DNA of 13,721 bases from an uncultured Eubacteriales bacterium (GTDB lineage: Bacteria > Bacillota > Clostridia > Christensenellales > UBA1242): the NCBI GenBank assembly GCA_900552105.1, contig URYH01000021.1:1-13721 (forward strand). Direction: 5' to 3'. The translations under genes were made by a program, and so were the position numbers. Below are positions 1 through 5,079 of the stretch, piece after piece (positions within the stretch are counted from its first letter, which is position 1; each line of letters opens with the position of its first letter). The notes beneath the pieces were generated by a model. It was not told the origin of the DNA, did not search any database, and saw only the letters and a program-made list of their open reading frames with translations.

Positions 1-2
1 AA

Positions 3-77
3 TGGAGCTGGTGACGGGAATCGGACCCGTGACCCCCACCTTACCAAGGTGGTGCTCTACCGCTGAGCCACACCAGC
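3..77 (-). tRNA. tRNA-Thr (anticodon GGT)
   Basis: Read on the minus strand this folds as a complete cloverleaf. The acceptor stem is GCTGGTG/CACCAGC, the D stem GCTC/GAGC, and the anticodon stem CCACC/GGTGG encloses loop TTGGTAA, giving anticodon GGT (threonine, codons ACC/ACU). The T stem is ACGGG/CCCGT with loop TCCGATT. The CCA end is encoded (bases 3-5). The T loop has C rather than T at the second position. The next feature upstream on the same strand is a copy of this gene's own 5' half. A possible promoter lies at 270-298. Confidence 0.95.
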
Positions 78-138
78 AAATGCTGTTTTTGAATAATTTT
101 AGCGGTGAAATTTAGTGATTAAAAAGTGCTGTTTTTAT

Positions 139-177
139 CTTACCAAGGTGGTGCTCTACCGCTGAGCCACACCAGCA
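139..177 (-). repeat. Detached copy of the tRNA-Thr 5' half
   Basis: These 39 bases are identical to bases 40-78, displaced by 99 bp. They hold the acceptor 5' strand, D arm, anticodon loop and the first bases of the anticodon 3' stem of tRNA-Thr(GGT), but no T arm or 3' acceptor strand, so this cannot fold as a tRNA. A second short repeat, TGCTGTTTTT, lies at 81-90 and 127-136, next to the intact and the partial copy, which points to a duplication with rearrangement. If transcription starts near 263 the fragment lies in the leader of the tRNA-Thr precursor. Confidence 0.9.
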
Positions 178-269
178 CGAACCAAATGGTTGACGATTTG
201 TTTGAATAAAGAATGCTTTGGTTTGAGTAAATTGTTTTTTTGTGTTGGCAAGACTTGTCAAACGAAACT

Positions 270-298
270 AGTTTAGTTTATATGCGAGATTTTGTCAA
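270..298 (-). promoter_or_regulatory. Possible promoter for tRNA-Thr
   Basis: On the minus strand a perfect -35 TTGACA (293-298) is followed after 17 nt by TAAACT (270-275), a 4/6 match to the -10 consensus. It points at the tRNA-Thr half copy and then the intact gene. The -10 is weak, so this is moderate evidence only. Confidence 0.5.
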
Positions 299-501
299 TA
301 AAAAGTTGGCAATATTTAACACATATTATGTTTTTTGGGAATGGCTTGTTTTTTGATATGGGGTTTGGTGATGTTTGTGACTGTGGGGCGGTTGGAAGAT
401 GAAAAATGTCATAAAAAAGAGTGGTGGAGTGTTTGTGACTGGTTAATTTGAAAATGTGGGTTTGGAAGAATAATTTTGAGATGGTAAAATTTTGTTTTTT
501 G
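299..501. other. Intergenic region without a recognisable gene
   Basis: No open frame with a ribosome binding site and no RNA fold that I recognise. The plus strand is markedly G/T-rich between about 340 and 500. The 12-mer TGTTTGTGACTG occurs twice (372-383 and 430-441). Confidence 0.6.
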
Positions 502-530
502 TTGACAATAAGCGGGGTATAATATATACT
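502..530 (+). promoter_or_regulatory. Promoter of the secG-rnr block
   Basis: TTGACA (502-507), a 17-nt spacer and TATACT (525-530), an almost ideal sigma-A-type promoter. The expected start is near 537, about 24 nt before the TTG of the first gene. A TATAAT at 518-523 is too close to the -35 to pair with it. Confidence 0.8.
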
Positions 531-560
531 TGTATTGAATTAGTTCACTAGGAGAAAGAT

Positions 561-776
561 TTGAAAGAACTTTTTAAGGACATTTTGAATTGGGTTCGCG
601 ATATGCCACAAACACTTCGATGGTTGTTGGTTGGAGTGTTGACAATTTGCATATGTTTGGGTTTTCGCTATACGGTTAAAATGTTCTATAACAAAGACAA
701 AATCAAACTTGCTTTTCTTCCAATAATCGGACTCGCGATATTGGTTGCAGTGACAGTATTCTTATGCATAGCATAA
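561..776 (+). CDS. Small two-helix membrane protein, unknown function
   Basis: This 71-residue protein is read from a TTG codon. The start is supported by AGGAG at 550-554, about 6 nt upstream, and by the strong promoter at 502-530. It has two predicted membrane helices (about residues 19-39 and 48-70) joined by a short polar loop containing KMFYNKDK. I do not recognise a family. It is the first gene of the transcript that continues into secG, which starts 12 nt after its stop. A role linked to membrane protein export or to SecG is conceivable from position alone, but nothing in the sequence shows it. Confidence 0.75.
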   Translation: MKELFKDILNWVRDMPQTLRWLLVGVLTICICLGFRYTVKMFYNKDKIKLAFLPIIGLAILVAVTVFLCIA

Positions 777-788
777 AAGGAGATAGAA

Positions 789-1097
789 ATGACATCAATT
801 TTGCTTGAAAAATTAGTTCCACAATGGGTTTCAGCATCTTTTCCAATCATTCGCGGAGTTTTGCTTGGAATTATTGCAGTTTGCTCAATTTCTCTCATTG
901 TGACGACCCTTATGCAATCAAACTCAGAGGGCAATGGGATTGAAGCAATCAATGGTCAAGAAAGTTATTATGCAAGCAACAAAGGCAAAACTCGCAATGG
1001 AAGACTCAAAATTTGGACAATTGTGACTGCATCAGTTATTGCTTTTTGCATTATAATGTTTTTTGTGACAATGTTGATTTACAATCCAACAGTTTAG
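789..1097 (+). CDS. secG: Protein translocase subunit SecG
   Basis: A 102-residue protein with two membrane helices (about 18-40 and 76-98). The loop between them begins LMQSNSEG and continues through a Gly/Asn/Lys-rich stretch with NKGKTRNGRLK, which fits the SecG pattern in which a conserved LxQ motif follows helix 1. SecG is the small accessory subunit of the SecYEG channel and assists preprotein movement through the membrane. The ribosome binding site AAAGGAG precedes the ATG by a few bases. The N-terminus is longer than in typical 75-80-residue SecG, with about 16 residues before helix 1. A secG-rnr-smpB order is well known in Bacillus-type genomes and strengthens the call. Confidence 0.87.
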   Translation: MTSILLEKLVPQWVSASFPIIRGVLLGIIAVCSISLIVTTLMQSNSEGNGIEAINGQESYYASNKGKTRNGRLKIWTIVTASVIAFCIIMFFVTMLIYNPTV

Positions 1098-1101
1098 AAT
1101 T

Positions 1102-1124
1102 GATGGTTTTTTGCCATCTTTTTT
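1102..1124 (+). terminator. Weak terminator/attenuator between secG and rnr
   Basis: A 5-bp stem GATGG/CCATC (1102-1106, 1114-1118) with a 7-nt loop is followed by six T residues. The stem is short, so partial read-through into rnr is likely. It may lower rnr expression relative to secG. Confidence 0.5.
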
Positions 1125-1153
1125 ATTTGAATTGGGGATTAAAAGGAAAATTT

Positions 1154-3535
1154 ATGACAATTGACGAAACAATACTTAAAACACTAAGTGAAGACAAAGA
1201 ATATATTAGAGGAGATGAATTTGTTAATCTTATTGCGAGAAAGACAAAAGAATCGAAAAAAGAAATCAAACGCATTATTCGCAACATGATTTCAACTGGA
1301 GAAATCAAGGTTGATATTCAAAACAAAATGACACCGAGAACCAAATTCTCGACCGAGGCAAAAGAGGGTGTTATTATTGGAAATCGAAACGGCTATGCAT
1401 TCTGCCGAGTGCCTGGCGAAAAAGATTATTTTATCGCTCGCGATAATCTTGGTGGAGCGGTTAATCGTGACAGGGTTGTTATTCGACCAATTGACAGTTC
1501 TAGGACCGGCAAAAATGAGGCAGAGGTCGAGCGAATTGTTGAGCGTGGCAACAAACAGGTTGTTGGAACTTACTACAGGGGTGACGGATACGCTGTTGTT
1601 GAACCAGATGACGACAGATTTTCGGCAAAAGTTATTTTGGAAAGTGGTGTTTCAAAAATCGCAGCAAATGATGGAGATAAAATCGTTGTTAAACTTCTCA
1701 ATCAACCGCTTTTTGCAGGTGCATATTTCACGGGTGAAGTGATTGAAAACTTGGGACCAGCGGACTCGATTGACGCGTATGTTTTGTCAATTGTTCGTGG
1801 TCATGATTTGATTGAAGAGTTCCCACAAGAAGTTTTGGATTATTGCAAAAAACTTCAAAGACCAACTGCGGAACAAATCAAAGGAAGAAAAGATTTCCGA
1901 AAACTTCAAACATTCACCATTGATGGAAAAGATGCGCGCGACCTTGACGACGCAATTTCAATGACAAGACTTGACAACGGGAATGTTCAACTTGGCGTTC
2001 ATATCGCCGATGTTGGAGAATATGTCAAACGCGGCAGTCCGCTTGATAGAGAAGCATTTGCGCGTGGAACAAGTGTGTATTTTCCAGCACCAGACAATCT
2101 TGAAAATTCAAAAATTCGAGCGGTCATTCCGATGCTCCCAGAAGTGCTTTCAAATGATCTTTGCTCACTCAATCCTCACACCGACAAATTGACACTTTCT
2201 TGCATGATGGAAATTGCACCAGACGGTGAGATTGTTGAAGGGGACAACACCTATGTTTGCGAGAGCGTTATCAACACTTGCCACAGACTCAACTATGACG
2301 AAGTGTATAATGTTTTGCAAGGCGATGAAGAGGACTCGAAACGACTTTCAGACATTAAAGACACATTGCTTTTGATGAACAAATACTCAAAAATTCTTTC
2401 CGCAAAATCAAAACAAGATGGCAGTCTTGACCTTGACCTTCCAGAACCAAAGTTTGTGTTTGACGAAAACAGCCATGTTGTTGATGTTTTGGAACGTCAT
2501 CAAAATGAAGCACACAAACTCATTGAAAACTTTATGATTGCTGCAAACAAAACAGTTGCAAAGAAGTTTAAACTTCTTGATATTCCATTTGTTTATCGTG
2601 TGCATGAACATCCAGACGAGGCAAAAATTCAAGATGCACTCAAAGTCATCAAAAACTGTTGTCCAAAGAGTTTTGATATTCCAAAGTCAATTGACAACAA
2701 ATTTCTTGAACAAGTGCTTAATTGTTCTGACGACCCAATCGTCAATCAAGCAATCAATTCAATGATTCTTCGTGCAATGCCAAAAGCCATTTATTCGCCT
2801 CAATGTCTGGGTCACTTTGGTCTTGGACTCAAATATTATACACATTTCACTTCTCCAATCAGACGTTATCCAGATCTTGCAATCCACAGAATTATGAAAG
2901 CTTATTTTAATCATAAAATTGGCGAACAAGACTTTGACAGACTCAAAAGTTTTGTTTATGAGGCTTCAGGTCAATCAAGTTTAACAGAACAAAATGCTGC
3001 AAAAGTTGAACGTGAAGTTGACGACCTTTGGTGCTGTGAATATATGCGTGACAAAATTGGTCAAGAATTTGAAGTTGTTGTTTCAGATGTAAAAGAATAT
3101 GGCGTTTATGTTCGCAAACCAAATTCAGCAATCGAGGGACTTATCCGCCTTGAATATATGCCAGACAAACGCTTTATTTATAACGATGAAAGACGCCTTC
3201 TTGTTGGTTCTTCAACAAAATTTGGAATTGGCGACAAGCTCAAAGTCAAACTTCATTCTGTAAATATGCAGGACCGCGAAATTGATTTCTCATATGTTCA
3301 TCACCTCAAAAAAGATAGTTATGTTGAGTTCAGAAAGAACAACAAAAAACTTAAAGGCATTGAAGTGTGCCAAAAAGAGAATGAAGTTGTTCAAAAACCA
3401 AGAATGCAGGAACGAAAAGACGCAAGAGATGAATATGACAAACATCACAAAAAATATTCTCAAAAGCGCTCAAACAACAAATCAACGCAAATGCACAAAC
3501 TCAATGACTTGACTCCTGGCCAAAGATTTGACTAA
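1154..3535 (+). CDS. rnr: Ribonuclease R (3'-5' exoribonuclease)
   Basis: RNase R degrades structured RNA from the 3' end and works with trans-translation on mRNA of stalled ribosomes. The 793-residue product has the family's usual order: an N-terminal winged-helix region (about 1-65), two cold-shock/OB folds (about 75-225), the RNB catalytic domain (about 245-590), an S1 domain (about 633-713), and a Lys/Arg-rich tail. The active-site segment TIDGKDARDLDDAI holds acidic residues D257, D260, D263, D265 and D266, the RNB metal-binding cluster. The conserved HFTSPIRRYPDL segment lies near residue 565. The frame is open upstream to 1013 inside secG. I choose the ATG at 1154 because AAGGA precedes it and the family N-terminus starts there. 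A clear terminator follows. Confidence 0.97.
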   Translation: MTIDETILKTLSEDKEYIRGDEFVNLIARKTKESKKEIKRIIRNMISTGEIKVDIQNKMTPRTKFSTEAKEGVIIGNRNGYAFCRVPGEKDYFIARDNLGGAVNRDRVVIRPIDSSRTGKNEAEVERIVERGNKQVVGTYYRGDGYAVVEPDDDRFSAKVILESGVSKIAANDGDKIVVKLLNQPLFAGAYFTGEVIENLGPADSIDAYVLSIVRGHDLIEEFPQEVLDYCKKLQRPTAEQIKGRKDFRKLQTFTIDGKDARDLDDAISMTRLDNGNVQLGVHIADVGEYVKRGSPLDREAFARGTSVYFPAPDNLENSKIRAVIPMLPEVLSNDLCSLNPHTDKLTLSCMMEIAPDGEIVEGDNTYVCESVINTCHRLNYDEVYNVLQGDEEDSKRLSDIKDTLLLMNKYSKILSAKSKQDGSLDLDLPEPKFVFDENSHVVDVLERHQNEAHKLIENFMIAANKTVAKKFKLLDIPFVYRVHEHPDEAKIQDALKVIKNCCPKSFDIPKSIDNKFLEQVLNCSDDPIVNQAINSMILRAMPKAIYSPQCLGHFGLGLKYYTHFTSPIRRYPDLAIHRIMKAYFNHKIGEQDFDRLKSFVYEASGQSSLTEQNAAKVEREVDDLWCCEYMRDKIGQEFEVVVSDVKEYGVYVRKPNSAIEGLIRLEYMPDKRFIYNDERRLLVGSSTKFGIGDKLKVKLHSVNMQDREIDFSYVHHLKKDSYVEFRKNNKKLKGIEVCQKENEVVQKPRMQERKDARDEYDKHHKKYSQKRSNNKSTQMHKLNDLTPGQRFD

Positions 3536-3555
3536 ATTGAAAATATTGTTTTAAC

Positions 3556-3586
3556 AAAGCATACGCAAAGTGTCGTATGCTTTTTT
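3556..3586 (+). terminator. Rho-independent terminator of rnr
   Basis: A perfect 10-bp stem, AAAGCATACG/CGTATGCTTT, with an 8-nt loop is followed by further T residues. It ends one base before the -35 box of the smpB promoter. Confidence 0.92.
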
Positions 3587-3587
3587 A

Positions 3588-3616
3588 TTGACGAAATTGC
3601 AAAACTATGCTAAATT
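3588..3616 (+). promoter_or_regulatory. Promoter of smpB
   Basis: TTGACG (3588-3593), a 17-nt spacer and TAAATT (3611-3616), preceded by TGC, which makes an extended -10. Exactly 6 nt separate the -10 from the smpB ATG at 3623, so the predicted transcript start falls on or next to the start codon. Confidence 0.7.
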
Positions 3617-3622
3617 GGGGGC

Positions 3623-4081
3623 ATGAAACTAATTACAAATAACAAGAAGGCAGGATTTAATTATTTCCTTTCAGACTTTATTCAAGCGGGTGTTGTGCTT
3701 GAAGGAAGTGAGGTGAAGTCGTTGAGATCGGGTCATGCGAGTCTCGATGATTCTTTTGTGTTTATAAAAGACGGAGAGGTGTTTCTCAAAAATTGTTATA
3801 TCAAACCATATGAAAAGTCTTCAAGCTTCACGCCAGATTCAAGACGTTCAAGAAAATTGCTGCTAAACCGTGGCGAAATCACCAAACTCACGCAAAAAAT
3901 GCGTGAGAAAGGTTATTCTTGTGTTCCAACCAAGATGTATTTTGAAAATGGGCTTGTCAAGGTCGAAATTGCACTTGCAAAGGGCAAGAAACTATATGAC
4001 AAGCGAGATACTCTCAAAGATAAAAGTGTCAAAAAAGACATTGAAATTGCCGCTCGAAATTTTGATAAAAACAAAATTTGA
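3623..4081 (+). CDS. smpB: SsrA-binding protein SmpB
   Basis: SmpB binds tmRNA and delivers it to stalled ribosomes for trans-translation. The 152-residue length is normal. Family signatures in order: ITNNKKAGFNYFL at the N-terminus, VLEGSEVKSLRSG (about 26-38), RRSRKLLLNRGEI (about 74-86) and ALAKGKKLYDKRDTLK (about 118-133), with a basic C-terminal tail that inserts into the ribosomal mRNA channel in known structures. No Shine-Dalgarno is present: GGGGGC directly abuts the ATG, and the promoter predicts a leaderless message. No ssrA gene is visible nearby. RNase R upstream is a known functional partner of the SmpB-tmRNA system. Confidence 0.96.
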   Translation: MKLITNNKKAGFNYFLSDFIQAGVVLEGSEVKSLRSGHASLDDSFVFIKDGEVFLKNCYIKPYEKSSSFTPDSRRSRKLLLNRGEITKLTQKMREKGYSCVPTKMYFENGLVKVEIALAKGKKLYDKRDTLKDKSVKKDIEIAARNFDKNKI

Positions 4082-4091
4082 AATTTATACA

Positions 4092-4116
4092 AAAAAACAC
4101 CATATTGGTGTTTTTT
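4092..4116. terminator. Bidirectional terminator between smpB and the convergent gene
   Basis: A perfect 11-bp stem, AAAAAACACCA/TGGTGTTTTTT, with loop TAT. With A residues on one side and T residues on the other it can serve both smpB (plus) and the minus-strand gene, whose stop codon (4115-4117) overlaps the T run. Confidence 0.85.
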
Positions 4117-4648
4117 ATTTATGTGGTTGATCGGAGCAGTTGCAAAATTTGTTTGGGAAATAAGTTTTTACTTTATCTTTTAGGTCTTGCTTGATTTCTT
4201 CATACTGATCAAGAATATATTCTTTGAATTCGTCGTCCTCATATTCAGCACTTTCCCATTGCTCTTTGAAATCTATTGCATTTTGCTTTTTGTGAACCTT
4301 GTAATAATTTTCTGCGTATCCTGGAAATTTTGATTCCAAATAACCATATACCATTTTTCTAACTTCAATTTGTTTGTTTATTTGTGTTTTTATTTGTTCA
4401 TCATTTGAGGGTGAATAATTCATGCTGGCAAATGTTTCATATTCACAGATGACAACACTATATGGGTGTTTTGGTTCACCATCAACAAGTTCAATTTTTA
4501 TTGATTTTCCATTTTCGTCAGATGCAATATTTTTGGTCGAAATTTTTGCATGTTTCAAAATATATTCACTTGAATAACCAGACAGAATTTCCATTGAATG
4601 AACAAGAAGATTCTTTTTTTCTTGGTCTGACAATTTATACCAAAACAT
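4115..4648 (-). CDS. Hypothetical protein, 177 residues
   Basis: I do not recognise a family. The product looks soluble, with no signal peptide or membrane helix. It has a hydrophilic, partly helical C-terminal half rich in Glu, Lys and Tyr, and a C-terminus containing CNCSDQPHK. The start at 4648 is well supported by AAGGAG about 7 nt upstream on the minus strand. It is convergent with smpB and shares its terminator. Upstream lies the duplicated tail of the tRNA-Arg region, beginning 28 bp before the ATG, and no clear promoter is visible in between. Read-through from the tRNA-Arg promoter is therefore one possible source of transcription. An accessory gene placed next to a tRNA is a reasonable inference, but its job is unknown. 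Confidence 0.75.
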   Translation of the reverse strand: MFWYKLSDQEKKNLLVHSMEILSGYSSEYILKHAKISTKNIASDENGKSIKIELVDGEPKHPYSVVICEYETFASMNYSPSNDEQIKTQINKQIEVRKMVYGYLESKFPGYAENYYKVHKKQNAIDFKEQWESAEYEDDEFKEYILDQYEEIKQDLKDKVKTYFPNKFCNCSDQPHK

Positions 4649-4675
4649 ATTTTACTCCTTATATTTTAAGCGAGC

Positions 4676-4723
4676 AGTCGAACTTCTGCCCGACTTGTTT
4701 GGTGGATTGAGCGGAGTTCGAAT
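4676..4723 (-). repeat. Degenerate copy of the tRNA-Arg tail and terminator
   Basis: This 48-bp block repeats 4778-4825 at an offset of 102 bp. The outer 29 bp (hairpin plus CCA-end region) differ at one base and the last 11 bp (T loop, GGAGTTCGAAT on the plus strand) are identical. The 8 bases between them, corresponding to the acceptor 3' strand, are almost completely different. No matching 5' tRNA half exists, so it is not a functional tRNA. Its hairpin lacks the T run, so it is unlikely to terminate. The DNA between the copies is bounded by 12-bp imperfect inverted repeats (4695-4706 and 4764-4775, 11/12 matching). Confidence 0.8.
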
Positions 4724-4773
4724 GTTTTTCACCCGCGACGCGAGAAGGTTGCAGGATTCTCTCTCCTCCAAAC

Positions 4774-4798
4774 AAAAAGTCGAACTTCCGCCCGACTT
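4774..4798 (-). terminator. Terminator of tRNA-Arg
   Basis: On the minus strand a 9-bp stem, AAGTCGGGC/GTTCGACTT (two G-T pairs), with loop GGAA is followed by a T run. It starts 3 nt after the encoded CCA. The flanking CCAAAC and GTTTGG can extend the stem, drawing the tRNA CCA end into the hairpin. Confidence 0.8.
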
Positions 4799-4801
4799 GT
4801 T

Positions 4802-4878
4802 TGGTGCGCCTGGAGGAGTTCGAATCCCCAACCTTTGGTTCCGTAGACCAACGCTCTATCCAATTGAGCTACAAGCGC
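4802..4878 (-). tRNA. tRNA-Arg (anticodon ACG)
   Basis: A complete cloverleaf on the minus strand: acceptor GCGCTTG/CAGGCGC (one G-T pair), D stem GCTC/GAGC, anticodon stem TTGGT/ACCAA with loop CTACGGA giving ACG, T stem GGGGA/TCCTC with loop TTCGAAC, and an encoded CCA. The anticodon ACG normally has A34 edited to inosine so that it reads CGU, CGC and CGA. It has its own consensus promoter and terminator. Confidence 0.96.
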
Positions 4879-4904
4879 ATAATTGATTTTTTCAAAACAA
4901 GATT

Positions 4905-4933
4905 ATTATACGCGGGTGTGAGGCGTTTGTCAA
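4905..4933 (-). promoter_or_regulatory. Consensus promoter of tRNA-Arg
   Basis: On the minus strand TTGACA (4928-4933), a 17-nt spacer and TATAAT (4905-4910), a full consensus match. The spacer is GC-rich compared with its surroundings. Confidence 0.88.
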
Positions 4934-5045
4934 TAAAAATATGAATAAAATTGATTGGCAGAAGTTTTGTTGTTTGCATATGATAAAAAGGGTTGTTTCC
5001 AAAAAGTTGTTGCATTAATTTTGTTGATGCTTTGTTTTTGAATGA

Positions 5046-5076
5046 AAAAAAAGCCACACGATTTGTGAGGCTTTTT
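5046..5076 (-). terminator. Terminator of the 728-residue membrane protein gene
   Basis: On the minus strand AAAAAGCC and GGCTTTTT pair, with one A/A mismatch and then CAC/GTG closing the loop, followed by a T run. It lies just after the stop codon at 5080. Confidence 0.85.
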
Positions 5077-5079
5077 GTT

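Noticed and set aside
1013..1153. N-terminal extension of RNase R into secG
   Set aside because: The frame is open but overlaps secG. The residues do not look like RNase R, and the ATG at 1154 has a ribosome binding site and the family N-terminus.
4700..4777. A second functional tRNA next to tRNA-Arg
   Set aside because: A T loop and CCA end are present, but there is no matching T stem, acceptor 5' strand or anticodon arm.
4082..5045. tmRNA gene (ssrA) near smpB
   Set aside because: smpB is often followed by ssrA, but I find no alanine-tRNA-like ends or tag reading frame here.
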